From Acinetobacter sp. ANC 3813 (GTDB taxonomy: Bacteria; Pseudomonadota; Gammaproteobacteria; Pseudomonadales; Moraxellaceae): a stretch of 64,000 nt of DNA. This document shows, piece after piece, positions 54,701-63,983 of this stretch. The DNA is taken from NCBI RefSeq assembly GCF_002135435.1, contig NZ_NEGK01000007.1, forward strand, positions 62,001-126,000, in the 5' to 3' direction. The translations under genes were made by a program, and so were the position numbers. The notes under the pieces are model-generated. The model was not told where the DNA came from. It worked only from the letters and a program-made list of their open reading frames with translations, and did not search any database. Within the stretch, counting starts at the first letter, position 1; each line of letters opens with the position of its first letter.

Positions 54701-54762
54701 ATTTTCTTAAGTCTCTCAACTTTAAAATCAATCTTGGACAGAGAGACCTGAAAGGCTCAGTA

Positions 54763-56217
54763 TTAGTGTCCGCCGCCATTGATGGCTTTGGTCATGTCTT
54801 CCACAACTTTCTTCGCATCACCGAAAATCATCATGGTTTTTTCATTATAGAACAAGTCATTGTCTAAGCCAGCATAACCTGTCGCCATAGAACGCTTGAT
54901 CACCATAATGGTACGCGCTTTGTGCGCTTCCAAAATCGGCATGCCGTAAATTGGAGAGGTTGGGTCATCTTTAGCTGCAGGGTTAACCACGTCATTTGCA
55001 CCAATCACCAGTACTACATCTGTTGCTGGGAAGTCCGAGTTAATCTCGTCCATTTCCAAAATGTCTTCATAGGCAACGTCCGCTTCTGCAAGCAATACGT
55101 TCATGTGGCCCGGCATACGGCCAGCAACCGGGTGAATTGCAAAACGTACTTTTACGCCCTGTTCTTTCAAAATTTCACACAGCTCTTTTACCGCATTTTG
55201 CGCACGGCCTTGCGCCATGCCATAACCCGGCACAATCACAACGCTGTCCGCATTTGACATCAAGAAGCCCGCATCATCTGCAGAACCTGAACGGTGGTTG
55301 CGCTGCGCTTGTTCGCCTTTATCAGCAGAAGCCACGGCAGCACCGCCCATCGCGCCGCCAAACAGCACGTTGATGATTGAACGGTTCATTGCTTTACACA
55401 TGATGTAAGACAGAATCGCGCCTGATGAACCGACCAATGAACCGGCAACGATCAGCATATTGTTTTCTAAAGTAAAACCAATACCTGCAGCTGCCCAGCC
55501 AGAGAATGAGTTCAAAAGCGATACCACTACCGGCATATCACCGCCGCCTACTGGCGCAATCCACACCCAGCCAAATGCCAGCGCAAGAACAGTCATTGCC
55601 CAGAACGCATTCATATTGCCTGTCGTGAAGAAATAGATACCGCATACCAGCATTGCAAGGAAAATCAAAGCTTGAACAGGCTTTACCCAGCCGCCAGAAA
55701 TCGTTTTGGCCCATTTCTTCGCAGCCAATTTACCATAAGCAAATACAGAAGCAGTGAAGGTAATCGCACCAACGAAACAGCCCACAAACAATTCAAATAA
55801 ATGAACTTTGCTCATGTGTGCATGTTCAACGCCTGCAGCTGTTAACGCAGCTTCATTTTGAGCAAATAAAGCAGTCAATTGGTTGTTGTGCAGAATCGCC
55901 GCAATGGCAATCAGTACAGCAGCCAAACCTACTAGTGAGTGCATCAATGCGACCGTTTCTGGCATTTGCGTCATAGGTACTGTACGTGCACGCGCAATAC
56001 CAACCACAGCACCAAGCACCATTGCACCGCCAATCATCCAAACCACTGGGTGATCTGCAACAAAGAAAGTGGTTAATACAGCAATCGCCATACCAATCAT
56101 GCCGTAACGGTTGCCCTGAATCGCTGATTTAGGGCCCGAAAGACCACGTAAGGTGAGGATAAAAAGGACTGCACCAACAAGGTAGAACCATTCCGCGTAT
56201 TCTCGAATAAATTCCAT
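54763..56217 (-). CDS. pntB: NAD(P) transhydrogenase subunit beta PntB
   Basis: PntB holds most of the proton channel and the NADP(H)-binding domain III of the transhydrogenase, which uses the proton gradient to reduce NADP with NADH. The 484-residue protein has about nine membrane helices. The domain III part has VVIVPGYGMAQGRAQNAV, FAIHPVAGRMPGHMNVLLAEA and VLVIGANDVVNPAA. GAGGG supports the start, 3 bp after the stop of pntA2. This is the last of three pnt genes. Confidence 0.96.
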   Translation of the reverse strand: MEFIREYAEWFYLVGAVLFILTLRGLSGPKSAIQGNRYGMIGMAIAVLTTFFVADHPVVWMIGGAMVLGAVVGIARARTVPMTQMPETVALMHSLVGLAAVLIAIAAILHNNQLTALFAQNEAALTAAGVEHAHMSKVHLFELFVGCFVGAITFTASVFAYGKLAAKKWAKTISGGWVKPVQALIFLAMLVCGIYFFTTGNMNAFWAMTVLALAFGWVWIAPVGGGDMPVVVSLLNSFSGWAAAGIGFTLENNMLIVAGSLVGSSGAILSYIMCKAMNRSIINVLFGGAMGGAAVASADKGEQAQRNHRSGSADDAGFLMSNADSVVIVPGYGMAQGRAQNAVKELCEILKEQGVKVRFAIHPVAGRMPGHMNVLLAEADVAYEDILEMDEINSDFPATDVVLVIGANDVVNPAAKDDPTSPIYGMPILEAHKARTIMVIKRSMATGYAGLDNDLFYNEKTMMIFGDAKKVVEDMTKAINGGGH

Positions 56218-56220
56218 GGA

Positions 56221-56541
56221 TTAGCCCTCTTTTTTCTTTTGCTTCGGCTTAAACATTTCCAGCATACGCGCAGTCACTGCGAAGCCACCAAAAATGTTGA
56301 TACTTGCTAAAAATACCGCAACAGCGCCAAGGACGCTGACAACGTTAATGCTTTGGAATTGCACATTGGCATCAACCAAGCCCGGAATGCCTACAGTTTG
56401 CAGCATTGCACCCACAATAATGATGGATGAGAGCGCGTTGGTTACCGCCATCAGCGGTGTATGTAAAGCAGGTGTTACGCCCCAAACTACGTAGTAGCCT
56501 ACAAAAATAGCGAGGACGAAAATCGTAATCGTTTCAACCAT
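56221..56541 (-). CDS. pntAB: NAD(P) transhydrogenase subunit alpha part 2 (PntAB)
   Basis: The 106-residue protein supplies the membrane helices (three visible) that form the C-terminal end of PntA in E. coli. It has [34 protein letters not shown], here residues about 5-38. As in many bacteria the alpha subunit is split into two genes. AAGGAG precedes ATG. It is 11 bp after the first alpha gene and 3 bp before pntB. Confidence 0.94.
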   Translation of the reverse strand: MVETITIFVLAIFVGYYVVWGVTPALHTPLMAVTNALSSIIIVGAMLQTVGIPGLVDANVQFQSINVVSVLGAVAVFLASINIFGGFAVTARMLEMFKPKQKKKEG

Positions 56542-56552
56542 GATAAGTCTCC

Positions 56553-57680
56553 TTAACCGCGCTTCAGCAGTACTTGACCGCCATGAGCAACCAGTAGGGC
56601 TTTTTGAATTTCTTCTTCAGGATTCAATGCGAAGTTTTTCTCTGCATCAAATAACGTGTCTAAGAAATTCAAAACGTTGCGTGCATACAGTGCCGAAGCT
56701 TCAGTCGAAACTGTAGAAGGAATATTGGGAATGCCGAGGATTTTCACGCCATTGGCAGTCATGACATTTTCGCCGCATTTAGAGCCTTCAACGTTGCCGC
56801 CAGTTTCTACCGCCATATCTAATATGATTGAACCCGGTTTCATTTTGGCAACCGTTTCCGCTTTAATTAAGCGCGGCGCATCACGGCCAGGCAGCAATGC
56901 AGTGGTAATCACGATGTCGGCATTCGAAACTGCTTTATCGACAATGATGGCTTGATCGCGGATGTAATCTTCACCCGGCATCCAGCCATAACCATTTTTC
57001 GCCGCATCGGCTGCTTTTTGCTGTTCTTCTGCAGACATTGGAACATCCAGCCATTTGCCTCCTAAAGACTCCACTTGGTCACGCGCAGTTGGACGCAAGT
57101 CAGTCGCTTCAACCACGGCGCCCAAACGCTTCGCAGTTGCAATCGCCTGCAAACCTGCCACACCCACACCCATAATCACTACGCGCGCCGGTTTCACCGT
57201 ACCCGCAGCGGTCATCAGCATTGGGAACATGCGCTGATATTCTGCAGCCGCCAGCAGTACAGACTTATAGCCTGACAGGTTGGCTTGAGAAGAAAGCACA
57301 TCCATGTTTTGCGCACGTGACAATGTACGAGGCAAAAGCTCCAACGCAAATGCAGACACTTGCTGAGCAGCAAATTGGTCTAACTCGGGATTGCGGTATG
57401 GGTCAAACATTGCGATGACAGCTGTATTTGGCGCCAGTTTTTGAATTTCCTCACCCTTAGGTGCGCGGACTTTCAAAATAATTTGACTGCCGGTATAAGC
57501 TTCATCTGTAATTTTGGCGCCAACCTGTTCATATGCGCTATCAATGTAAGCAGCGTTAACCCCTGCTCCACGTTGGATAACAACAGTATGACCAGCGCTG
57601 ATCAACTTCTTTACTGTCTCTGGCGTCGCAGCGACACGATGTTCACCGATGACAGTTTCGGCTGGAATTCCGATTTGCAT
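56553..57680 (-). CDS. pntAA: NAD(P) transhydrogenase subunit alpha part 1 (PntAA)
   Basis: The 375-residue soluble domain I binds NAD(H). It begins [20 protein letters not shown] and has [30 protein letters not shown] for the Rossmann fold, [10 protein letters not shown] and the RAPKGEE segment. It is the first gene of the pnt operon, with GAGGG six bases before ATG. Upstream is a 910 bp non-coding stretch that must hold its promoter, which I could not fix. Confidence 0.95.
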   Translation of the reverse strand: MQIGIPAETVIGEHRVAATPETVKKLISAGHTVVIQRGAGVNAAYIDSAYEQVGAKITDEAYTGSQIILKVRAPKGEEIQKLAPNTAVIAMFDPYRNPELDQFAAQQVSAFALELLPRTLSRAQNMDVLSSQANLSGYKSVLLAAAEYQRMFPMLMTAAGTVKPARVVIMGVGVAGLQAIATAKRLGAVVEATDLRPTARDQVESLGGKWLDVPMSAEEQQKAADAAKNGYGWMPGEDYIRDQAIIVDKAVSNADIVITTALLPGRDAPRLIKAETVAKMKPGSIILDMAVETGGNVEGSKCGENVMTANGVKILGIPNIPSTVSTEASALYARNVLNFLDTLFDAEKNFALNPEEEIQKALLVAHGGQVLLKRG

Positions 57681-58342
57681 GAGCGTCCCTCAAGCTAATT
57701 TTTCTTAAGTAAGCACCGTCAAAAACGATGCCTCCCCTCAGGTGAGTTCTTTGTTGAATTTTTGGATTCTAATTGAACCGTTTTAAATTACCACCCACTA
57801 TTTAGTTAATAAATACCCATATTTTGAACTGATGATTCATAAAAAATATGATGCTATATCAGACGTATTCATTTTTATTTTTAATGCTATGAATATTTTT
57901 TATACCAGATCTTATTTTTTAAAGCTCGTACAGGCTATTAATTCAGCAAAATTGAAAGATATTGCCTATGACGAATCGAGCCATTGATCATTTTGACAAT
58001 TTCAGCCCAGATACATCGATACCGTATACTGAGCTTTAAAAAGCACAATCCCTTTCTATTTATGCTTATCTGGGCACAGCAAATTTCAGCATTGGCTTTG
58101 ATGACATTCTGCATACGCTTTTGAACTTTTAAAATTGACTGAATTCTGACGATGTTTTGGCAAATAAGTCAGTCTGCCGCATTAAATGATATTGTCTATC
58201 ATTTAGCTAAATTCGAGTGTTTTATATTCATTTTTCTTATGCTCCTTAAGTCTAATTAGTTAAAAAAATAATAATAAAATAATTTTTTGAATATTTTGCA
58301 CCATGATGAACCAATCTTAAAATTCTTCTTTTTACATATTAA

Positions 58343-58359
58343 CGCACAATATTGGTGCA
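58343..58359. promoter_or_regulatory. NtrC-like binding site
   Basis: The palindrome CGCACAATATTGGTGCA matches the NtrC consensus TGCACY-N4-TGGTGCA at all but a few positions. It is nearly identical to one of the E. coli glnA sites. A weaker match lies at 58,298-58,314 (TGCACCATGATGAACCA, one good arm). Paired sites of unequal strength are usual for NtrC enhancers. Confidence 0.55.
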
Positions 58360-58528
58360 TAAATAGCTTTTAAATCTTAATTCCCTCTGTTTTATCTATA
58401 AACAAACCAACTCAACGATCCATTTCCGTTAAAATTGACCTTTAAGTTCATATTTTTTCAGCATCTTGACAGCCGACAGCCTCCATTTTCCATACTTTTT
58501 TGGAATAGATCCCATGATTATTTTACAT

Positions 58529-58557
58529 TTCACCTTTTAAACGGGTACTTTTATACT
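58529..58557 (+). promoter_or_regulatory. Candidate sigma-70 promoter of the DMT transporter
   Basis: TTCACC (58,529-58,534), 17 bases, then TATACT (58,552-58,557), about 36 bp before the start codon. The -10 is good, the -35 moderate. Confidence 0.45.
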
Positions 58558-58592
58558 ATTTACACACAAGCCCAGATAAGAATGATAAAACT

Positions 58593-59528
58593 ATGCAGCG
58601 TTTTTTAACCCCTGCTCAAATCGGCTCGCTTTGCGCGATCTGCGCAGCATTTTTATTTAGCACCAAGGCCATTTTTATTAAACAGGCTTATGCGCTATCC
58701 CCGCTTGTCGATGCGACGGTTTTAATGGCCCTGCGAATGGGCAGCGCCTTACCCTTCTTTCTGCTGATTGCATGGTTTAGCCGCACGCACTATCGCAACA
58801 TCCGCGCTCAAGATTGGGGCCTGCTCGTTCTCGCAGGCTTATTGGGCTACTATTTTGCCAGCTGGCTGGATTTTAAAGGCCTGATGTATATCAGCGCCTC
58901 ATTAGAGCGGATCATTTTATTTTTATATCCAACCATGACGGTCATTGCCTCCAGTTTCATTTATAGACAGAAATTAAGCTTTAAAAGCATCTTTGCCATT
59001 GCGCTCAGTTACGGCGGAACCGTTATTGTGATGCTGCAGGAACAAAGCGGTACGCCGCATGAAAGTAATTTTTGGCTTGGCGCCAGTTTAGTTTTTGCCA
59101 GTGCAGTGGCCTTTGCCAGCTATCTGTTAATGACGCCAAAACTGATTATGAAATTTGGTTCATGGCACTATAACGGCTTGGCGCTCAGCATTGCCTGTTT
59201 TGGCACTTTAACGCATTTTGGATTGACGATTGATCATCCTGTGCAATTGATGGCGCAGCTGCCGCTCAGTGTCTGGGGCTATGGCCTAGTCCTTGGTTTT
59301 TTTGTCACCGTATTGCCCACTATTTTAATCATGCAAAGCATTGTGCGCTTAGGCGCGGCGCAATCTGCAATGATCGCTTCAATCGGCCCGATTTTAACGA
59401 TTCTGCTGGCTGTGGCATTTCTGGATGAACATCTAAATATGATTCAATGGTTTGGCTGCTTTTTAAATATTGTCGGTGTATTGATGATCACTTTATCTAA
59501 GCAAAAACTCAGGTCCAGCAGCGAGTAA
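58593..59528 (+). CDS. EamA/DMT-family transporter
   Basis: The 311-residue protein has ten hydrophobic helices in two EamA repeats. The first starts with ICAAFLFSTKAIFIKQAY and the second ends with PILTILLAVAFLDEHLNMIQWFGCFLNIVGVLMI, which I place at residues about 268-301. DMT exporters of this type move amino acids or metabolites out of the cell. The substrate cannot be inferred. The ribosome-binding site is weak. An MFS gene follows in the same direction after 137 bp. Confidence 0.88.
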   Translation: MQRFLTPAQIGSLCAICAAFLFSTKAIFIKQAYALSPLVDATVLMALRMGSALPFFLLIAWFSRTHYRNIRAQDWGLLVLAGLLGYYFASWLDFKGLMYISASLERIILFLYPTMTVIASSFIYRQKLSFKSIFAIALSYGGTVIVMLQEQSGTPHESNFWLGASLVFASAVAFASYLLMTPKLIMKFGSWHYNGLALSIACFGTLTHFGLTIDHPVQLMAQLPLSVWGYGLVLGFFVTVLPTILIMQSIVRLGAAQSAMIASIGPILTILLAVAFLDEHLNMIQWFGCFLNIVGVLMITLSKQKLRSSSE

Positions 59529-59665
59529 GATGCCAATAATTTCACCGCCACAGACTATATATGCAGACCGATTTTACTTATAGTAATTAAGCTTGGATTC
59601 AAAAGAATTCAACGACTCCTTGGCTGCCATCCTGTGGCTAAGTGATACGCTCTTTCAGGATTATT

Positions 59666-60862
59666 ATGCAAAGCTCTGCTGATATCAGCCAGAATAAAGC
59701 ACTGCTCATTCTTATGGCCGTGGCTTGCGGTTTATGTGCGGGCGCCAACTATTATTGCCAGCCTTTAATCAGTTCCATCCAGCATTCTTTCCAAGTCCCA
59801 CAATCTCAAGCCGCATTGACCGTAACCTTCGCACAGATTTCTTATGCCTTAGGTTTGCTGTTTATTGTGCCTATGGGCGACATTGTGAATCGGGCCAAAT
59901 TCATTCCTGCACTGATGCTCGGCGCAGCAGGCGGTTTGGCCATCTGCGCGCTGTCGGTCAACCTGACCATGCTGTGGGTTGGCACCATTATTACTGGGCT
60001 GTTTTCTGTTGCTGCTCAAGTGCTGATTCCCTTAGTGACTATTGCCGTGCGGCCCGAAAAAGTGGGACAAACAGTCGGCTTTCTGATGAGCGGCTTATTG
60101 GTCGGTATTTTACTCTCTACCAGCCTTTCGGGACTGCTTTCCAATCTTGTGCATTGGAAAATGATCTATATTCTCAGCGCAATTTTAATGCTGATTATTG
60201 CTGGCGTGTTGAAATATCAGCTGCCGCAGATCAGCATTACGCGTATGCGCTATGGCAGTATTTTTAAATCTATGGGGCTGCTGCTGGCGCAAGAGCGCCG
60301 TCTTGTTTACCGCGCATTGATTGGCGGCTGTGTATTTGCGGCCATGAGCATGCTGTTTTCGACTATTGCCATGCTGCTTACTGCACCGCCATTTTCTTTG
60401 GCAGACCTTTGGGTGGGTGTGGTCACTTTGGTGGGGGTATTTGGCGCACTGTCTACCCAATGGGTTGGCAAGTGGGCAGACCGCGGCCACAATGCAAAAC
60501 TGACTTGGGCGGGCTGTTTGATTATGGCCTGCAGCTGGGCGCTGCTGTATAACGGCGGACATTCACTGCTCAGCTATGCGCTGGGCTATGGCCTCATCAG
60601 TCTAGGCTTAGCAGCTGTTCATAGCTGTAATCAAAATATTATTTTCCAGCTCAATCCGTCTGCCCGCTCACGCATTAATGCCATTTATATGACGGCATAT
60701 TTTGTCGGGGGCGCCTGCGGTTCTGCTCTTGGTGTATATGCTTGGCATCATGGCGGCTGGACAGCTGTCTGCATGACTGGGCTCATCTTGGTCATCAGCG
60801 CTGCATTTTTTGCCTTGCTGGATCAGCGCTGCCATTTAAAGCAAATCAAAATGCAGCAATAA
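59666..60862 (+). CDS. MFS transporter
   Basis: The 398-residue protein has twelve hydrophobic helices and the features of drug:proton antiporter-like MFS proteins (YajR/YnfM-like): YYCQPLISSIQ in helix 1-2, VTFAQISYALGLLFIVPMGDIVNRAKFI and the RSRINAIYMTAYFVGGACGS block near helix 10-11. I start it at ATG 59666, with AGGA five bases upstream. The frame extends 24 bp earlier without a ribosome-binding site. The substrate is not known. Confidence 0.87.
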   Translation: MQSSADISQNKALLILMAVACGLCAGANYYCQPLISSIQHSFQVPQSQAALTVTFAQISYALGLLFIVPMGDIVNRAKFIPALMLGAAGGLAICALSVNLTMLWVGTIITGLFSVAAQVLIPLVTIAVRPEKVGQTVGFLMSGLLVGILLSTSLSGLLSNLVHWKMIYILSAILMLIIAGVLKYQLPQISITRMRYGSIFKSMGLLLAQERRLVYRALIGGCVFAAMSMLFSTIAMLLTAPPFSLADLWVGVVTLVGVFGALSTQWVGKWADRGHNAKLTWAGCLIMACSWALLYNGGHSLLSYALGYGLISLGLAAVHSCNQNIIFQLNPSARSRINAIYMTAYFVGGACGSALGVYAWHHGGWTAVCMTGLILVISAAFFALLDQRCHLKQIKMQQ

Positions 60863-60878
60863 CTGCCATCGCTTTCAA

Positions 60879-61520
60879 TTAGCAGGCCTGCGCAGCGGGA
60901 TAATAAGGTTTACCTAAATCCATGGCCTGCGCATTTTCAATCAGCAATAAAATAAACACGGGCAGTAAAGCACCCAAAACTTGGCAGCTGCCTTGCAAAT
61001 ATTTTCTCTGCATCGCGCTGCCGTAAACCATACCGCCTTGCAGCGCTTGCTTATGTAAAGTCTGCAAGCGCTGAAACAGCAAGCTGAGCAGGCACAAAGT
61101 ATCACGCTGCTGCACCGCTTGCTCCTGCTTTTGCTGTTCTTGAGCCAAACAGATCTGGCATTGTTCAAGGCTGATTTTCTGGTTTTGATAATCCCAATAG
61201 CTTGGATACAGCATTTTTTGCTGCATTAAAACTTGAACAGGCTGTCTATATTTTTTCCAAAGTATCCGCTCGATTTTGCCTTCGTGATCCTTCGCGCAAA
61301 GGCTCGTCAAAAATAGATTGAACGCATCTCTTGCGGCAGATTCATCCTGCGCAAAAATGGCGTTGAAGGATATCCACAAACTGATAAAGTGCAGGTCAAA
61401 ATCTTCCTGCAAATCATAGGCTTTTTTCAGCCAGCTGATTCCACGCTGTATACGCAAATTAAATGCATCTGAATAGTCAGCACGTGTAAGTTTAAAAATT
61501 TCTTCAAGTAGCATAATCAT
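60879..61520 (-). CDS. HEPN/Apea-like domain protein
   Basis: The 213-residue protein is helical and looks like the Apea-like HEPN family: RGISWLKKAYDLQEDFDLHFISLWISFNAIF near residues 26-56, with a later RLQTLH (Arg151 to His156). This fits the R-x4-6-H motif of HEPN ribonucleases. The C-terminal end has a hydrophobic stretch (VLGALLPVFILLLI). No obvious antitoxin or nucleotidyltransferase gene is next to it; the neighbours are an MFS transporter (convergent) and a lipoprotein. AAGGA before ATG supports the start. RNase activity is only a possibility. Confidence 0.6.
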   Translation of the reverse strand: MIMLLEEIFKLTRADYSDAFNLRIQRGISWLKKAYDLQEDFDLHFISLWISFNAIFAQDESAARDAFNLFLTSLCAKDHEGKIERILWKKYRQPVQVLMQQKMLYPSYWDYQNQKISLEQCQICLAQEQQKQEQAVQQRDTLCLLSLLFQRLQTLHKQALQGGMVYGSAMQRKYLQGSCQVLGALLPVFILLLIENAQAMDLGKPYYPAAQAC

Positions 61521-61738
61521 TTTATCCTTTGTTATTTTTCTAGGCTGGGTAGATGAAGCCCTGCTTTCACTATTCGCAGTATTTACAGCTAAAACAAGAT
61601 ACTGCGCAATTGTCTTTCATTATAAATTTTCTACCCGCAATATTGGCAAGATATAAACAGCAGCGAGATTTTTTGGTTCAACAGCAACCTCTAAACTGTT
61701 TATGTTCAGCTGTAATGCAAAAAGCAATACATCTTAAT

Positions 61739-62167
61739 TTACTTTATTGCCGCTGTTTTCTTTTCTGTGTCTAGCGTTAATAGCTTATGGCTTTCGAGTA
61801 AATCATTTTCATCAAAAATAAATTCATAGGACGTTTTTTGTCCATTAAATACAGTTTCTGCTGGTGTGCCGATCAGTTCCCACAAACCCGCTGTCGCCAC
61901 ATCTGCCGCCCCATGCCAAAAAGCGCGACCGATTTTGCTGGCAGTCGAATAGCCTTGTGTAAAGGTATATATTTCATGGCGTTTGCCATTTCTAAACTCG
62001 GAGGTCACGGGTGCGCCAAACTCGGCTATTACAAGGCTTCGAGATACCCCCTGCTGAATCATTGCCGTATTTTTCTTTGTAGGCTGCTTAGTTGCCATCA
62101 CCACAGCGCAGCCTGATGTGAAACTTAAACTCAATACCAATCCAATGACCCCAATCATTTTGTACAT
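61739..62167 (-). CDS. Uncharacterised lipoprotein
   Basis: The 142-residue protein has a lipoprotein signal peptide with a TSGC lipobox, giving Cys20 as the lipid-bearing residue. The mature part has a SmpA/OmlA-like look: GVSRSLVIAEFGAPVTSEFRNGKRHEIYTF, here residues about 40-69, which recalls a BamE-type fold. FVFDENDL-type end sequence (FIFDENDLLESHK) also fits. AAGGA six bases before ATG is a good start. It is probably anchored in the outer membrane; the function is unknown. Confidence 0.8.
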   Translation of the reverse strand: MYKMIGVIGLVLSLSFTSGCAVVMATKQPTKKNTAMIQQGVSRSLVIAEFGAPVTSEFRNGKRHEIYTFTQGYSTASKIGRAFWHGAADVATAGLWELIGTPAETVFNGQKTSYEFIFDENDLLESHKLLTLDTEKKTAAIK

Positions 62168-62495
62168 ACAATTCCTTTGTTCTTAACTAAATTATTCAAT
62201 ATATTTTTATTTTCAGCTTAGAAAGCATACCCGCACATCTCAAATTATGCATTTATTTCAAGATAAAAAATTCATTATTTTTCATTGATTATATGACGTT
62301 TTCAATTTGATGAAAGCATCCTCTGCTATTTAAAAAACGCAGCGTTAACCCTGACTGTGAACAACGCTTCGCGAAATTCGCCTAATTTATGATAGTATGA
62401 CGCCCTCTTTTGAAAGGCCGTATTCAGCCATTTCAATACACTCCCAAATTCAGTTTGTTACTGTCCATTGCATTGTTTTCGAGGCATCATTTTTA
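62168..62495. other. Intergenic region upstream of dusA
   Basis: The 328 bp lie between a divergent lipoprotein gene and dusA. A TATGAT at 62,388-62,393 may be a -10 box of dusA, without a clear -35. In-frame open sequence from 62,397 is not typical of DusA. No mobile element, although dusA 5' ends are known integration sites. Confidence 0.5.
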
Positions 62496-63518
62496 ATGAC
62501 GAATCTCCATACCATTGAAAATAAAATTCATCCCCGTATTTCGGTTGCCCCGATGATGGACTGGACCACAAAAGATTACCGTTTTTTTGCGCGCCTGTTT
62601 AACCCCAATGTCATCCTCTACACAGAGATGGTGACCACGGGCGCCATTATTCATGGTGATGCCAAACGCCATTTAGACTTCAGCAAAGAAGAGCATCCGA
62701 TTGTTTTACAGCTGGGGGGATCAAATCCGCAAGACTTAGCAAGCTGCAGTAAAATGGCGCAGGACTGGGGCTATGATGAAATCAATTTAAACGTCGGCTG
62801 CCCGAGTGACCGCGTACAGAATAATAAAATTGGCGCCTGCTTAATGGCTGAGCCAGATTTGGTTGCCGAATGTATTGCAGAAATGCGCAATGCGGTTGAT
62901 ATTCCTGTCACGGTTAAGCACCGCATTGGTATTGATGACATGCATTCTTATGAAGAAATGCTGCATTTTGTCGATACTGTAGCAAAAACAGGCTGTGACA
63001 ACTTTATTGTGCATGCGCGCATTGCCCTGCTCAAAGGCTTATCGCCTAAAGAAAACCGTGATATTCCGCCGCTGCGCTATGAAGATGTTTACCGCCTGAA
63101 GCAGGAACGTTCGAATCTGCTGATTGAAATTAACGGCGGCGTAAAAACCTTTGCTGAAACGCAAGAACATTTAAAACATGTGGATGGCGTGATGATTGGC
63201 CGCGAAGCCTATCACAACCCATACCTGCTGGCAGAGCTAGGACAATTGTGGGATTTAGAGGCGCCGAACCGCTTTGACATCCTTGACCAAATGATGCCTT
63301 ATGTTGCTCAGCGTGTCGCCGAAGGTGCACCGCTGTCGATTATTACCCGTCATATTTTAGGGTTATTCCAAAACTTGCCGGGCGCGCGTAAATGGCGCCA
63401 AGCCCTCAGCGGCGGCAATGTAAAAACCTTCAAAGATCTTGAAAATGCAATTTTAAATATGAAAGTTGCCATGCAGCGCGCTGAAGAGGATGCGCAGGCT
63501 TACCAAGCCTCGCTCTAA
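62496..63518 (+). CDS. dusA: tRNA-dihydrouridine(20/20a) synthase DusA
   Basis: DusA reduces uridines 20 and 20a in the tRNA D loop with FMN and NADPH. The protein has RISVAPMMDWTTKDYR for FMN binding, NVGCPSDRVQNNKIGACLM with the catalytic cysteine, VKHRIGID and GVMIGREAYHNPYLL. I start it at ATG 62496 (MTNLHTIENK), giving 340 residues, the usual size. The longer frame from 62,397 would add 33 residues that do not look like DusA. A terminator follows. Confidence 0.95.
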   Translation: MTNLHTIENKIHPRISVAPMMDWTTKDYRFFARLFNPNVILYTEMVTTGAIIHGDAKRHLDFSKEEHPIVLQLGGSNPQDLASCSKMAQDWGYDEINLNVGCPSDRVQNNKIGACLMAEPDLVAECIAEMRNAVDIPVTVKHRIGIDDMHSYEEMLHFVDTVAKTGCDNFIVHARIALLKGLSPKENRDIPPLRYEDVYRLKQERSNLLIEINGGVKTFAETQEHLKHVDGVMIGREAYHNPYLLAELGQLWDLEAPNRFDILDQMMPYVAQRVAEGAPLSIITRHILGLFQNLPGARKWRQALSGGNVKTFKDLENAILNMKVAMQRAEEDAQAYQASL

Positions 63519-63531
63519 TTCACTGCAATAC

Positions 63532-63563
63532 AAAAAAGCCAGCGCACCAACGCTGGCTTTTTT
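63532..63563 (+). terminator. Intrinsic terminator after dusA
   Basis: The stem AAGCCAGCG/CGCTGGCTT with a CACCAA loop is followed by six T, 14 bp past the dusA stop. The A tract on the other side would allow it to stop the converging cytochrome gene too. Confidence 0.9.
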
Positions 63564-63605
63564 ATGAGGCTTACTTTCTAGGCTTTCCAAGCTTCAAGCT
63601 ATTTT

Positions 63606-63983
63606 CTACTGCTTGTTATAAATAGAATGCCCTTGGTCTTTAATGGCCGCAATTTTTTTGCCTTCCACTTTGGCTTGTTCCAATTGCCCAGCCTGCACCA
63701 ATGCACGGGTTTTATCAATCTCTACAGCCAACTGATCAAATAAAGTATCTGAACTCGGCGCTTTTGCATCTTTGGTTTTGAGCTTCACATGCTTGGCATC
63801 TACAGCGGCAGCCTTCATTTTGTCCAGCGCCTGCAATGCATCCTGCTGGTTCTGCGCTTTATTAAACGCTTTGAAGTTTTTCCCAAGCGCCTGCATATTA
63901 TGTTCCAGCGTATCTGCAAAACTGAAACTGCTGAATGACAAAGCGCTGCAAAACAGCGCGGCGGCTAAAGTTTTCTTGATCAT
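63606..63983 (-). CDS. Cytochrome b562 family protein
   Basis: The 125-residue protein has a signal peptide (residues about 1-23, ending SFADT) and a mature four-helix bundle, so it is periplasmic. Both heme ligands of E. coli cytochrome b562 have equivalents: Met30 in LEHNMQAL and His119 near the C terminus in DQGHSIY. Heme binding is therefore plausible. AAGGA seven bases before ATG is a good start. The family's cellular role is not well known; it may pass electrons in the periplasm. Confidence 0.85.
   Translation of the reverse strand: MIKKTLAAALFCSALSFSSFSFADTLEHNMQALGKNFKAFNKAQNQQDALQALDKMKAAAVDAKHVKLKTKDAKAPSSDTLFDQLAVEIDKTRALVQAGQLEQAKVEGKKIAAIKDQGHSIYNKQ

Larger units (their letters stand above)
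54405..54762. other. Intergenic region between pntB and amt
   Basis: The 358 bp hold the amt sigma-54 promoter (54,434-54,449) and the pnt terminator (54,674-54,700). A TGCACC half-site at about 54,598-54,603 resembles one arm of an NtrC site but lacks the second arm. No gene is seen. Confidence 0.6.
57681..58592. other. Long AT-rich intergenic region between pnt and the DMT transporter
   Basis: The 912 bp between two divergent genes contain no credible open frame, only ones of about 25 codons. It is strongly AT-rich. It holds an NtrC-like dyad at 58,343-58,359, a weaker copy centred 45 bp away, and a probable promoter for the downstream transporter. I found no TGGCAC-N5-TTGCA match on either strand, although near-misses exist (57,717-57,732, with one invariant base wrong). 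Confidence 0.6.

Noticed and set aside
57717..57732. Sigma-54 promoter for the pnt operon
   Set aside because: The minus-strand match has a good -24 but the invariant GC of the -12 element is GA.
61553..61774. Plus-strand open frame of 73 codons between the HEPN-like gene and the lipoprotein gene
   Set aside because: No ribosome-binding site, cysteine-rich odd composition, and overlap with the 3' end of the lipoprotein gene.
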